A stretch of DNA of 61,721 nt from Youngiibacter multivorans (GTDB lineage Bacteria; Bacillota; Clostridia; Clostridiales; Clostridiaceae). The DNA lies in NCBI RefSeq assembly GCF_017873395.1, contig NZ_JAGGKC010000024.1, forward strand, positions 1 to 61,721. Direction: 5' to 3'. This document shows, in pieces, positions 42,659-51,830 of the stretch. The number at the start of each line of letters is the position of its first letter. The stretch's first letter is position 1. The notes under the pieces are model-generated. The model was not told the DNA's origin, did not search any database, and was given only the letters and a program-made list of their open reading frames with translations. Both the position numbers and the translations under genes were made by a program.

Positions 42659-44179
42659 TTACAACCAGGTTCCATTTAAGATTTCTTTTGCTTCGCGTGT
42701 CATTGGAATAACATCTTCTTGATTAATGTATTTAGCATCAAATTTACGGTTAAGTGCAGCAAAATGTCTCAGGCCAAAAGCAATTTTTTGAAGATATGAG
42801 TAGGTACCGATGGCACCAAAGGAGATTTTATCTGCATCTGGTCCGTAAAGACTGCGCAATTCTGGTAAATGCCTGAACAAAGCTTCACTTGATTCACCAA
42901 ATCGTTCTAAATGCTTAGGAATAGTACCATTTTCCAAGAGTTTTCCTATCTTCTCTCCCACCATAGCCGCAGCCATTGCAGGACGACAAAGTCCAACTAA
43001 TTTAACATATGGCGCCCCAATCGCCAATGCTTTATAGACCTGATCTTCACTAGCAATACCTCCTGTAATCGCAATATCTGGAATAACCATGCCAGCACTT
43101 TCCAGTCTCATGCAAATTTCCGGTAAAATACTTTCAATACATACTGCAGGTAAACCCCATTCATTCATCATTTTACTTGGACTATAGCCCGATCCACCAC
43201 CTGCACCATCAAATGTAACAAGATCTACATCTAATGCAGCACCGATACGAATAACTTCTTCAATATCACGTCTATCAAATCCAGCCATTTTGAAATAGAC
43301 ATTTTTCATACCCATCGTTCTCAAAGATTCAATTCGCTCTCTTAAAGACTCTTCGGTCCACATCGGTAACCGTTTATAACTCCAAAATTCAGGACAGGCG
43401 TTTTTTTCATAAAGCTTTATGATTATAGGATCTTCAGGGTCTGGATGTACTATGACACCTTTCTTTTTTATAGCCAAAGCCTCTTGCAAACTACCAATCC
43501 TTATCGCAGGTTGAGTTCCCTTAGCCGCTTGACCGAATTTGAACTCTATAGCTGTAAAGCCGCATTGGGTTATGGCAAATTCTGCTAGACCCATATTAAA
43601 GTCTTCAAGATTACATTGGAGAATTATTTGACCGTATCCTCTGTAATATTGATTAAATGTCTCGCGAATTTCCTTCAACTTTTCGAATTTTACTATTTTC
43701 CCGTTAAAATCTAACTGAAGATTTGGGTCTTTACTAGGAGAGCCTTCACCAATCACACAACAAATACCCGCCATCGCTGCACCAGCAAAATAATCTTTCC
43801 AGTTTAACTTAATGAGAGCAGGTAAAATAATTGGCATATTCAATTTTACTGGGTTTCTATGTCCAATGGTTGTTGATAGAACCACCCCGAAAATCGTAGC
43901 CTCCTCGCTATCCGCCGGGCATCCCATCGCACCAAAGGCACGTCCATTAATATTAAAATGAGAATAATCTATAGGATAGTCTTTTTCACTCGCCACTTGG
44001 TTATCTCCTGTATTTGTCGGATAAACAACAGATTTTCCAAGCACAGCAGACAGACCGATTTCACAGGTTCCTACACAATCAGCAGTACAAAGAGAGCACA
44101 TCCCAGAACAAGGTGTTGTTTTATCACTTCGCATTTTGGTGTCATTAAAGGATGATGAGAGCTTTGAACTATAAGTCAT
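42659..44179 (-). CDS. FMN-binding glutamate-synthase family protein with N-terminal Cys cluster
   Basis: A 506-residue protein related to the FMN/synthase barrel of glutamate synthase large subunits. Residues about 90-470 carry the barrel, with SLRERIESLRTMGMKNVYFKMAG, a DLVTFDGAGGGSGYSPSKMMNEWGLP FMN-site segment and IAITGGIASEDQVYKALAIGA. The N-terminus has five cysteines (C24, C28, C31, C35, C39) that could hold an iron-sulfur cluster. The glutaminase domain and the GXGXG C-terminal domain of full GltB are absent. Such short forms are common in anaerobes; their true reaction is uncertain. It faces away from a LysR gene, which may control it. Confidence 0.87.
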   Translation of the reverse strand: MTYSSKLSSSFNDTKMRSDKTTPCSGMCSLCTADCVGTCEIGLSAVLGKSVVYPTNTGDNQVASEKDYPIDYSHFNINGRAFGAMGCPADSEEATIFGVVLSTTIGHRNPVKLNMPIILPALIKLNWKDYFAGAAMAGICCVIGEGSPSKDPNLQLDFNGKIVKFEKLKEIRETFNQYYRGYGQIILQCNLEDFNMGLAEFAITQCGFTAIEFKFGQAAKGTQPAIRIGSLQEALAIKKKGVIVHPDPEDPIIIKLYEKNACPEFWSYKRLPMWTEESLRERIESLRTMGMKNVYFKMAGFDRRDIEEVIRIGAALDVDLVTFDGAGGGSGYSPSKMMNEWGLPAVCIESILPEICMRLESAGMVIPDIAITGGIASEDQVYKALAIGAPYVKLVGLCRPAMAAAMVGEKIGKLLENGTIPKHLERFGESSEALFRHLPELRSLYGPDADKISFGAIGTYSYLQKIAFGLRHFAALNRKFDAKYINQEDVIPMTREAKEILNGTWL

Positions 44180-44704
44180 ATGAATCCCTCTTTCATTTTT
44201 ATTTTAATATTACTCCACTTCATTATAGATGTAAAAACTGGTGATTACATGTTGAACAATCAGTGGCATTTTGTACTAGGAATTTGTCTTCAGTCTATCT
44301 TTGCCTTAGCTTGCAGTCAATCTTAAATATTTGCACTTTTAATTATATCCCTTAGTATACTATTTATGATAGGATAAGGATATTCGCTAAAACCAACGTT
44401 ATTGTACATAAAGTTTATTAAGGAGTGTGAGTATTGCTTTCTCAGATAAGCTGACAGATGGATGTATCAAAGATAATTTTCGATTAAAGCTGGATAAAGG
44501 ATTCATTATCTGTGAAATCTGAACCAAAATTTAAGGCAGTTATACAATTAATGTAGGATAACAAATCAAATATCAGTTCCACTACAAAAAACTTCCTCCA
44601 CTTAAGAAAATTGATCACATGTTAGAGATACTTAATCTAAAATGACTTTAGCGGTTTACAAATTAAATCACGGGACCTCTGAATGCCAGAAGGAGATGTT
44701 AGCA
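44180..44704. other. Divergent intergenic region between the FMN enzyme and LysR genes
   Basis: A 525-base AT-rich region that must hold promoters for both genes. I could not pick confident boxes: TTGCAC and TATACT near 44330-44362 are 19 bases apart, too far for a normal promoter. No open frame with a ribosome binding site was seen. Confidence 0.35.
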
Positions 44705-45640
44705 TTGACCATTGAAGAATTACGCTATTTCGTTGAGGCTGGAAAGTGCGGGAGTTTTTCTGCAGCAGCAGAGAAACTTCATATATCTCCACAGGGGCTA
44801 AGCCAGGGTATCCGCCATCTGGAACAGGACATAAATGTTTTGCTCTTTCAAAGGACGACATCAGGTGTATCGCTTTCTGAAATTGGTCTGCAGGTATTTG
44901 ATCATGCTTCAAATATCTTAGATAGCCTGGATCAGATAAAGACCTGTGTGAACGGGCACAGGGGAAAACACACTGAACGGCTTTGCTGTGCTGTTAAGTC
45001 ATCCAGACTTGGCAATACATTAAAAATTCATTTGGATCAATTTCAGAAAGAATCTGGAATTGTCATTGATGTTGTAGATTTTAGCAATATAAAGCAAAGA
45101 GGCAAACTGTTGATGTCCAACAAGGTTGATTTGCTTTTTGAATTCAAAGAGATATTGCCATGCAATGACCATTTTAATGAGCAGCTTATTTTCCGGTCAT
45201 ACATGTGGCCGATTTTGAATGGTGAAAACTCATTGACTTCAAAAGAAACATTGTGCTGGAAGGACTTGAGAGGTATAACGGTAATCGCTGAAAGCGATAA
45301 GCATATCTACATTCCCTATCTTAAAAATAAATTCCAGAAATATGGACTGAAGCCTGAATTCGAATTTTGTTTTGATGCGCATTATTGTCTTGAGGTTTTA
45401 AGCAAGAGTCCAGAAAAAGTGTACTTCACTACAGATTCAGCGTACCGTCAGTATTTGGATACACATAAGAACTTAAAATGCTGTAGCAATGAAGATCCTC
45501 TCTATCTGGAATATACGGCATTCATCAAGAAAGAGCTTGCTGACGATGCGGTCTATCAGGAACTTGTATTATATTTACGTGATGTTATGAAAGACTATAG
45601 TGCATTGAAGATCACCAAGGAACATCCTCAGAGCAGGTAA
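44705..45640 (+). CDS. LysR-family transcriptional regulator
   Basis: A regulator of about 311 residues. The N-terminal helix-turn-helix (about 1-60) has ELRYFVEAGKCGSFSAAAEKLHISPQGLSQGIRHLEQDI, split here by normal LysR features (a short variant of AS-x-LH-x-SQ-x-S). The C-terminal effector domain (about 90-300) is weakly conserved. TTG 44705 is chosen because AGGAG (44691-44695) lies 9 bases upstream; the frame is open to ATG 44642 and has another ATG at 44696 that touches the AGGAG. It lies between the FMN enzyme (divergent) and the hydrolase-permease pair, either of which it may regulate. Confidence 0.87.
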   Translation: MTIEELRYFVEAGKCGSFSAAAEKLHISPQGLSQGIRHLEQDINVLLFQRTTSGVSLSEIGLQVFDHASNILDSLDQIKTCVNGHRGKHTERLCCAVKSSRLGNTLKIHLDQFQKESGIVIDVVDFSNIKQRGKLLMSNKVDLLFEFKEILPCNDHFNEQLIFRSYMWPILNGENSLTSKETLCWKDLRGITVIAESDKHIYIPYLKNKFQKYGLKPEFEFCFDAHYCLEVLSKSPEKVYFTTDSAYRQYLDTHKNLKCCSNEDPLYLEYTAFIKKELADDAVYQELVLYLRDVMKDYSALKITKEHPQSR

Positions 45641-45792
45641 AGAATCTCATGGATTATGAAGATTGAATAGAGTTAATGAACATTGACTAAAACCTGTAAG
45701 AGCCTTGTTCTGAAAATAAATAAGAACAACAGATGAGCTTTGGCACTCTACCTACACCATTAAATTAGTTAACCACAAAAGCAATTGGATCC

Positions 45793-45828
45793 ATATTGGC
45801 GTTTCTTTGCTAGTTAACGAGCCAATAT
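45793..45828. repeat. 8-base inverted repeat downstream of the LysR gene
   Basis: ATATTGGC (45793-45800) and GCCAATAT (45821-45828) are perfect inverted copies around a 20-base spacer. No T run follows, so a protein site is as likely as an RNA hairpin. Confidence 0.35.
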
Positions 45829-45891
45829 ATGTGGTGAATACATGAGAAATACATTTCCAGTTATTCAGTACAATAGGAAAATTTCCAATAG

Positions 45892-45935
45892 GGTCATCGA
45901 TGCTTACTGCATCCGATGACCTCATCTTTTCTCCT
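45892..45935 (+). terminator. Strong hairpin between LysR and the hydrolase gene
   Basis: GGTCATCGATGC (45892-45903) pairs with GCATCCGATGACC (45909-45921) with one bulged C and a 5-base loop, followed by a T-rich tail (TCATCTTTTCTCC). It lies about 250 bases after the LysR stop and about 200 before the next gene, so it could end the LysR transcript or sit in the leader of the next operon. Confidence 0.5.
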
Positions 45936-45977
45936 AAGAGAGTCTTTACTGAAGATTATGCCTGACCTGAGATTAAA

Positions 45978-46020
45978 TGAAATGGTTTAAATGAAAAGGT
46001 TTAAACGTTCCGTTAAACTG
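45978..46020. repeat. Tandem 14-base repeat plus palindrome, candidate operator cluster
   Basis: TGAAATGGTTTAAA (45978-45991) is followed directly by TGAAAAGGTTTAAA (45992-46005), 13 of 14 identical. The second copy runs into an inverted repeat, GTTTAAACG / CGTTAAAC, across a TTC spacer. The cluster lies about 110 bases before the hydrolase start. Confidence 0.45.
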
Positions 46021-46123
46021 CTGTTTATTCTAAGAGGCGGGCAAAGCTGTGATAATAAATATGTAAGCAGATGAATAAGTTCATAGCTCCAATATCACAT
46101 CTTGAGAATAAGGAGGATAAGAA

Positions 46124-46924
46124 TTGGAAAAATACTGGCGAATTCCTAACCCAATTAAACCATTGTTTAAAAAAGAACTAGAACCTTTCCCATCAACAAA
46201 ATTTTTTGACCAACTTTCTTTCATCGGCAATCCTAATGTCGGCTGTTTTGTTCTGGAAACATCCGAAGGTATTATAATGATTGACTGTATGGAACCACAG
46301 AATCAATATGTGGAAATGATCGAGAAGGGGTTTTCAGATTTAGATCTGGATATCAAGGATCTGAAGGTAATTCTGATTACACACGGGCATGGTGACCATT
46401 ACGGTAAAGCAGATTATTTCCGTGAAAAGTATGGATGCAAGCTCTATATTTCAAAAATCGATTATGAATATGCTCTTCAGGACTACAGAAGTCCGGTAGG
46501 TGTTTTGAGCTTTGAAATCAATGACTACCTTGATGATATGGATGTGTTCAAGCTGGGTGACACACAGGTTACCTGTGTAATGACACCAGGTCACACACCA
46601 GGCTGCCTTTCTTACATATTCCCGGTAACTGATGAAGGGGTAAAACACATGGTAGGCATTTGGGGTGGAACTGGAATACCCCGTGATCCCGGACTGATTA
46701 ATGATTATCTGAATTCAATCAGAAGATTCACTAGGATATGCGATGAAATGGGCTGTGATGTAGAGATTTCATCTCATCCGTTTGTAAACAACGGGATTAA
46801 TCGTCTGGAGATCATCCGAAACATAACCGATGGGGTACATAATCCATTTGTTGTGGGAAAAGCTGGGTATCAATACACCATGAAGGGTTTTGAAAAAATG
46901 TGTCTCGAAAGCATGGAAAATTAG
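46124..46924 (+). CDS. Metallo-beta-lactamase-fold hydrolase
   Basis: A 266-residue cytoplasmic metallohydrolase with no signal peptide. The metal site is HGHGDHYGKAD (about 87-97), with further ligands in MTPGHTPGCLSY (His about 150), WGGTG and SSHPF. Family members include glyoxalases, lactonases and thioesterases, and the sequence does not decide between them. It uses TTG at 46124 with AGGAGG 7 bases upstream. It precedes the SLC13-like permease by 13 bases and is probably co-transcribed with it, which suggests it acts on the transported organic anion or an ester or lactone of it. Confidence 0.88.
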   Translation: MEKYWRIPNPIKPLFKKELEPFPSTKFFDQLSFIGNPNVGCFVLETSEGIIMIDCMEPQNQYVEMIEKGFSDLDLDIKDLKVILITHGHGDHYGKADYFREKYGCKLYISKIDYEYALQDYRSPVGVLSFEINDYLDDMDVFKLGDTQVTCVMTPGHTPGCLSYIFPVTDEGVKHMVGIWGGTGIPRDPGLINDYLNSIRRFTRICDEMGCDVEISSHPFVNNGINRLEIIRNITDGVHNPFVVGKAGYQYTMKGFEKMCLESMEN

Positions 46925-46937
46925 GGGGGGAATAATA

Positions 46938-48458
46938 ATGGAAAAGGTAAAGACATTGGAAAAGTCAAGTATAATGGATAAGGTAAAACCACAGGGAATG
47001 TCAAATTCATCGGTTATCCATCTGATGATCAGTTTATTCTTTATGTTCATTTTCGGCAGAATATGCCCTACCTGGTCAACGGTTACCCGAATGGGAGTTC
47101 AGGGTCTTAGCATATTGATTGGTGCCATATGGCTTATCTCCAATCGTTTCGGTCTCGTCTTTACGTCATTTTTAGGTATGTTTGCAGTAGTCGCTTCTGG
47201 GTACAAGACGGGGAATGCCATACTATCTACGACTTTAGGAAGCGATGTTGTCTTCCAGCTGATATTGGTTTTCGTATTTGTATATGCCATTTCAGAAACC
47301 GGTGCTGATGCGGTTCTTGCAAGATGGATGATTTCCAGGAAGAGTTTGAATGGCAAGCCAGTCCTTTTCAGTGTTGTATTCATGCTTTCAATTACATTTC
47401 TTGCTGCAATAGTAAGTTCGCTTGGAGCTTTCATGTTCTCAGTAGCGATGATAAACTCCATAGCAAAAGCAACAGGCTATGAGGAAAAATCACAGTGGAA
47501 GAAGACTATGATGACTGGTGCAATCTGTACTTCATCCATAGGAGGCGCAATACTACCATTCAAAGGTCTGTCACTGATGATATTCAACATGTTTACGATC
47601 GGAATCAAGGCATCCGGTATTCAGATAAACCAGGTTGCATATATGGGTTCAGCCTTGATCGCAGGCTTGCTGTTCTCGGTAGCTTTTGGTCTCAGCGTAG
47701 GTCCGCTATTCAGAGTTGACTTTACAAAACTCAGGCAGGCTGATGTAGCGGCCATCACCCAAGAAGGCGGAACCAAAATGAACAAAGCTCAGGTAATAGT
47801 GATGCTTTCATTTTTTGTAGGGTTCCTCTATTCTATAGCAATGATCTGGGTACCAAAAACCAGTCCTAACTATCCTTTGTTTGCTGGAGTCGGACAGGGC
47901 TTCTGGTTCATGATAATTCTGGTTGGACTATCACTTATCCGCATTGATGGAAAGACTATAATAAATATCGATCAGATCATAGGAAAAGCTGTCAATTGGG
48001 GTATAGTATTCGCAGTTTGCATGTTCACCATAGTTGGTATGATGATATCAGACAAGGAAGTCGGAATTCAGTCATGGTTAGGTAATGTACTTTCCGGTGT
48101 CTTTGGTAATATGTCATTCCCGGTGTTCATGATTACCCTGGTTCTGGCAACAATACTTCTAACCAACACATTTTCAAATACAGCTACAGCCGTTATAATC
48201 GGTACACTTACAGCTCCATTCATTTTGCAGTATGCTACAAGTGCAGGAATTAATCCTAATGCGGTTATCCCAGCTGTTGTTATGTCAGCCAGCTGCGCAT
48301 ACCTGACAATGGGAGCGGGAGGTTCATCTCCTATATATCTGGGTCTTGATTGCATGAAGGGTGAAACCAAATGGGTATGGACCTATGGCCTAATTGCCTT
48401 AGTACTAGAGGTAACTATGACAACCGGAGCCTTCATCCTATGCTCATATCTCCTGTAG
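46938..48458 (+). CDS. SLC13/ion-transporter superfamily permease
   Basis: A 506-residue membrane protein with about 11-13 helices. Two loop motifs resemble the SNT elements of divalent anion symporters: CTSSIGGAILPFKG in the first half (about 200-215) and TNTFSNTATAVIIG in the second (about 415-428). Na-dependent import of a carboxylate is the likely role, but the family is broad. ATG 46938 has AGGGGGGG upstream. The frame is open further upstream, inside the hydrolase gene. A very long hairpin follows the gene. Confidence 0.82.
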   Translation: MEKVKTLEKSSIMDKVKPQGMSNSSVIHLMISLFFMFIFGRICPTWSTVTRMGVQGLSILIGAIWLISNRFGLVFTSFLGMFAVVASGYKTGNAILSTTLGSDVVFQLILVFVFVYAISETGADAVLARWMISRKSLNGKPVLFSVVFMLSITFLAAIVSSLGAFMFSVAMINSIAKATGYEEKSQWKKTMMTGAICTSSIGGAILPFKGLSLMIFNMFTIGIKASGIQINQVAYMGSALIAGLLFSVAFGLSVGPLFRVDFTKLRQADVAAITQEGGTKMNKAQVIVMLSFFVGFLYSIAMIWVPKTSPNYPLFAGVGQGFWFMIILVGLSLIRIDGKTIINIDQIIGKAVNWGIVFAVCMFTIVGMMISDKEVGIQSWLGNVLSGVFGNMSFPVFMITLVLATILLTNTFSNTATAVIIGTLTAPFILQYATSAGINPNAVIPAVVMSASCAYLTMGAGGSSPIYLGLDCMKGETKWVWTYGLIALVLEVTMTTGAFILCSYLL

Positions 48459-48517
48459 CATTTGAGCAATCGGACTTGCCAAATGCCTCATAGAGATAGG
48501 CCGTTATGATTGTAAAC

Positions 48518-48580
48518 TGAAGATTGAAGGACGCCTGTGTTGAAGCCAATGGCGGATCAACACGGGCATCCTGCTTCTTC
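48518..48580 (+). terminator. Long hairpin after the SLC13-like gene
   Basis: GGACGCCTGTGTTGA (48529-48543) pairs with TCAACACGGGCATCC (48557-48571) with one mismatch and one wobble, and the outer TGAAGA / TCTTCA extend the stem. The loop is 13 bases. The T-rich tail is poor (GCTTCTTCAGC). It may be a terminator or a small palindromic repeat element. Confidence 0.5.
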
Positions 48581-48811
48581 AGCATCATGTAATGGCATTT
48601 ATTGTGGGGGATTGTTCCAGAGAACTAATGTCTTATTAATGATTGCGTTCTGCCAAATCAGTCCGCTTGCTCTCAGTTAATATCTTTGACGTATCCAGCA
48701 TCAAGGCTTTAAAGGCGGAGAGGGGCTTGAATAGTATGGATAGTGGATATAATCTTATAGAGAAAGTTTAAACATATGGAGAGTAACAAGTTTTGCCGCG
48801 AAAGGAAAAAT
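48581..48811. other. Intergenic region before the MFS gene
   Basis: About 230 bases follow the hairpin and I see no other structure in them. The ribosome binding site AAAGGA of the MFS gene is at 48801-48806. Confidence 0.3.
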
Positions 48812-50026
48812 ATGGCTAAGAAATCTGGATTCATAACATCTGCATTCATCAAAATTTGCTTGATCAACTTCATATCAATGTTCGGACAAACCATGACAAA
48901 TACATTAATACCCAAATTCGCTGACTCTTTAGGTGCTGCGCCATTAATTGTGGGAGTAGTTACAAGCTCATTTTCAATATCAGCACTACTCATTAAACCA
49001 TTTTCCGGACCTGCGATTGACTCTTTCAATAAGAAATATGTTTTGCTGATGGCAAACCTGTTTATTGCCATAGCATACTATGGATATAGCATGTCTTCGA
49101 GCGTGCAAATGATTATAATATTCAGGCTCATACATGGATTCGGGCTTGGTTTTACGGTAATTGCCTGTCTCACCCTTGTTTCTGAAGCTGTGCCAGATTC
49201 TCTGCTTACTTCAGGTATAGCCGTATTTTCAATTGCCGCTGCAGTCGCTCAAGCGATCGGACCCGGGTTAGGGTTAGCGCTATCCAGACAATTTGGATAT
49301 AGACAAACATTTCAAATTGGGATGTCTATCATGTTGATTGCCGCATTTGCAGTGTTGGCTCTAGATAACAGTAAAAAGAGCAACGTGCCATTCAAAGTGT
49401 CATACAAAAATATCTATGCAAAAGAAGCGTTGATACCTGCCATAATAATGTTCTTTTTAGCGGCAGTTTATGTAAATATCAATTCATACCTTGTACTGTA
49501 TGCAATGGAAGTGAATGTGACCAATATCGGACTGTTCTATACAGTCAATGCAATTGTTCTTCTAATATCCAGACCAATTATTGGAAAGTTTTCAGACAGA
49601 TTTGGCGTAGTAAAGGTATTGCCAATGGCAATTATCTTCTATGGGATCTCAATGGTCATGATAAGCTATTCAAACAGTATCGAGAGATTCATTGTGGCAG
49701 CAGTCATCAGCGCATTTGGATACGGAGCGTGTCAGCCGATAATCCAGTCATTATGCATGAAAAGCGTAACTCGCGAAAGGCGAGGTTCAGCAAGTGCAAC
49801 CAGCTATTATGGTACTGATTTGGGATACATGATCGGACCGCTTATTTCAGGGGTTATGATTGAAAGATTTGGATACGCAATAATGTTTAGGACCATACCG
49901 TTACTGCTTGTTTTTCCTCTACTGATCTTTTACTTCTTTATCGATAAGCTGAATGCCATTGACATGAAATCAAGATTAGACTGTAAGGACATTTCCGACT
50001 TATCCATTACTGACAATTTTGAGTAG
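48812..50026 (+). CDS. Major facilitator superfamily transporter
   Basis: A 404-residue membrane protein with about 12 helices in two halves. The first-half loop motif GPAIDSFNKKYVLL (between helices 2 and 3) and the second-half copy GKFSDRFGVVKVLP match the MFS G-x3-D-R-x-G pattern. The amphipathic start and lack of a long central loop fit an efflux or sugar-type MFS carrier, but the substrate is unknown. ATG 48812 follows AAAGGA with good spacing; an in-frame ATG at 48776 is possible but lacks a site. It is separated from the SLC13-like gene by a hairpin, so it may be an independent unit. Confidence 0.86.
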   Translation: MAKKSGFITSAFIKICLINFISMFGQTMTNTLIPKFADSLGAAPLIVGVVTSSFSISALLIKPFSGPAIDSFNKKYVLLMANLFIAIAYYGYSMSSSVQMIIIFRLIHGFGLGFTVIACLTLVSEAVPDSLLTSGIAVFSIAAAVAQAIGPGLGLALSRQFGYRQTFQIGMSIMLIAAFAVLALDNSKKSNVPFKVSYKNIYAKEALIPAIIMFFLAAVYVNINSYLVLYAMEVNVTNIGLFYTVNAIVLLISRPIIGKFSDRFGVVKVLPMAIIFYGISMVMISYSNSIERFIVAAVISAFGYGACQPIIQSLCMKSVTRERRGSASATSYYGTDLGYMIGPLISGVMIERFGYAIMFRTIPLLLVFPLLIFYFFIDKLNAIDMKSRLDCKDISDLSITDNFE

Positions 50027-50653
50027 TGAATCCATTTGTTTGACGTAGTTTAGCTATATGATAAAACGAAATGATTGAAGATTACGAAGATAAAATTTAG
50101 GCTTCATTGGATCCTATAAGCCGAATGTCAAAGGACTTCAATGAAATTTCATGATTATCCCTATAATGAATCATGAGACTGGCTTTTGTGACGAATTTGG
50201 TACAAATGAGAATTGATTGAGACAATTAAGGATGTGGAACTAAGAGGGAGGCTTTTCACATTATTGCAAATATTAGTATGGTCATATTTTTACAGATTGG
50301 TGGTCTATTATTTTATTCATCCCTTCACCAACGTTAGTGAAGGGATGACAATAACTTAAGTTTTAAGGGCCTACATCAACTCAGATGCTCATTTCCTGTA
50401 TAGTAAGTTTTTCCAGTTCATTATTAAAAGACAGAGATTAAAGAAAACAATAAGCTTTGACATAAATATTGGGCTACTGGGTCCGAATGTTCTTAGCTCG
50501 CTGTTTGATATGGTTCTATAATAGTGGTATGATTTAATCATAAACAATCTTGGCAACTTATGTATCTTAATGGACTTGTTAGAAGGGTTATGATGGTTAA
50601 GATCATTTGACTTTCAATCAGGACAGATTAAGCCATAAAAGGGGACGTTTGTA
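50027..50653. other. Gene-free region holding a 12-base hairpin
   Basis: No credible gene in 627 bases. TCATCCCTTCAC (50317-50328) pairs perfectly with GTGAAGGGATGA (50337-50348) around CAACGTTA. No T run follows on either strand, so it is not a normal terminator; an RNA hairpin or protein site remains possible. Confidence 0.4.
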
Positions 50654-51040
50654 ATGAACAGGAAAAGATTTCTAGTTACTCTCGTTTTTATGATGGTTAT
50701 AATTCTTGCTTTTGGTAATGTAAATGTTGTAAATGCAGCTAAGAAAGATCCATCCGCTCCTATTGTTACCGCTGAAGTTATTAAGGAAACGCTTATTGCT
50801 AAATGTAATTATTCTTGGGCAAATGTTCCAGCTAATGAAGGCTATGTGGTACGTTATTTCCTGAAGGCCTGGTACACAATCCCAGTCACTGTTTCAGCGT
50901 CTTCCGGGACTGTAGAAACTGGCTTGCCAATAGGTATCCAACTTCCACCTAAGAAAGCAGAGAAACTTATTTTTATTGTAGAGTTGCTCGATCCATCAGG
51001 TAACGTGATTTCTTCTGAAAGTGACTTCTGTACATATTGA
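50654..51040 (+). CDS. Small secreted protein of unknown function
   Basis: A 128-residue protein not recognised as a known family. The N-terminus is a classical signal peptide: basic MNRKR, hydrophobic stretch to about residue 20, then VNAA as a likely signal-peptidase site near 29. The mature part of about 100 residues is rich in beta-strand-like segments and could be a single Ig or fibronectin-type domain; C51 and C126 could form one disulfide. A possible ribosome binding site (AAAGGGGAC) precedes ATG. It stands alone between two long non-coding stretches and beside a decayed transposase gene. Confidence 0.62.
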   Translation: MNRKRFLVTLVFMMVIILAFGNVNVVNAAKKDPSAPIVTAEVIKETLIAKCNYSWANVPANEGYVVRYFLKAWYTIPVTVSASSGTVETGLPIGIQLPPKKAEKLIFIVELLDPSGNVISSESDFCTY

Positions 51041-51146
51041 CAATATAACGGACAAAAACTTCCAGAATATAATCAGTTTGATGTACCATATAACTCGTAT
51101 GACTTACTATAAGCATTTAACAGATTACAGTGCAAATATCATAATT

Positions 51147-51196
51147 GACCACTTAAGATTGGATTATGTTCCATTCTGAGGTGGTCTCTATCATTT
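51147..51196 (+). terminator. Weak terminator candidate after the secreted protein gene
   Basis: GACCAC (51147-51152) pairs with GTGGTC (51181-51186), followed by TCTATCATTTT. It lies about 106 bases after the stop codon. The stem is short and the tail interrupted. Confidence 0.35.
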
Positions 51197-51359
51197 TGGT
51201 TATATTTAGATAAATTATACATGGTATAGATTTATCATAAAATTAGCTATAAATATGAAATAAATATAAAGGTAAATTAGTAAAGACAAATGGTATACAG
51301 CTTTATTAAAAGGATGAGGTGAAATAATATTTAAATGCATTCAGTTTAAAGATAGTAAA

Positions 51360-51694
51360 AACCCACAATAGCATCTGTATCGAGGTCCTTAACATGAATG
51401 ACATGCTAATAGAGCCACTAACTGGCAAAAAGCATTTCTGATGTATCATTGACGAACCTTGTATCTAAACTGCAGTAAAGGCCATGGTATGGGAAAGAAG
51501 TCATCAGGATAAGTAGATGGTTTCCGGCAAGTCAGATATGCACTGAGTGCGGCCACAGTGAAGGGAAGAAGCCACTCTATGTGAGGGAGTGGACATATCC
51601 TGTCTGGCATGCGCATCATGACTGTGATGTCAACGCAGCAAGAAATATTCTGGCTGAAGTGCTCAGTATAAGAACGCAATGGCTGAAGTCTTAA
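51360..51694 (+). pseudogene. Decayed IS605-type tnpB (C-terminal part)
   Basis: Read in three frames this gives SICIEVLNMNDM, then SISDVSLTNLVSKLQ, then WYGKEVIRISRWFPASQICTECG and VNAARNILAE. These are the C-terminal TnpB landmarks: the second RuvC acidic residue (IE-x-LN), the zinc ribbon start (CTEC) and the third RuvC Asp (D-x-D-V-N-A-A). The second zinc pair has decayed from CPxC to YPVW, and DRD to DCD. At least two frameshifts lie between 51360 and 51479; the last part (51479-51694) is open. The N-terminal two thirds are gone and no TnpA is visible. It cannot make a working nuclease. Confidence 0.82.
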
Positions 51695-51707
51695 GGAAAC
51701 GGGTACA

Positions 51708-51830
51708 AGCAATTCCACCGGAATTGTGGGATAGTCTGAAAAAAAGAGAAACTTATGCAGGCAAAGAATTAAACCTTTAAGTATGCTTTGTTTCGAAGAA
51801 TCACGTGACTTTTATCAAGAGATAAAATCC
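51708..51830 (+). mobile_element. Possible remnant of the IS605-type right end and guide-RNA scaffold
   Basis: Just after the tnpB relic, CAATTCC and GGAATTG (51708-51724) form a perfect 7-base hairpin. Further on, a CGAAGAATC-x-ACGTGA segment with TATCAAG after it (about 51794-51822) resembles the right-end region of IS605-family elements. The match is by eye and approximate, and the end point is uncertain. Confidence 0.35.
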
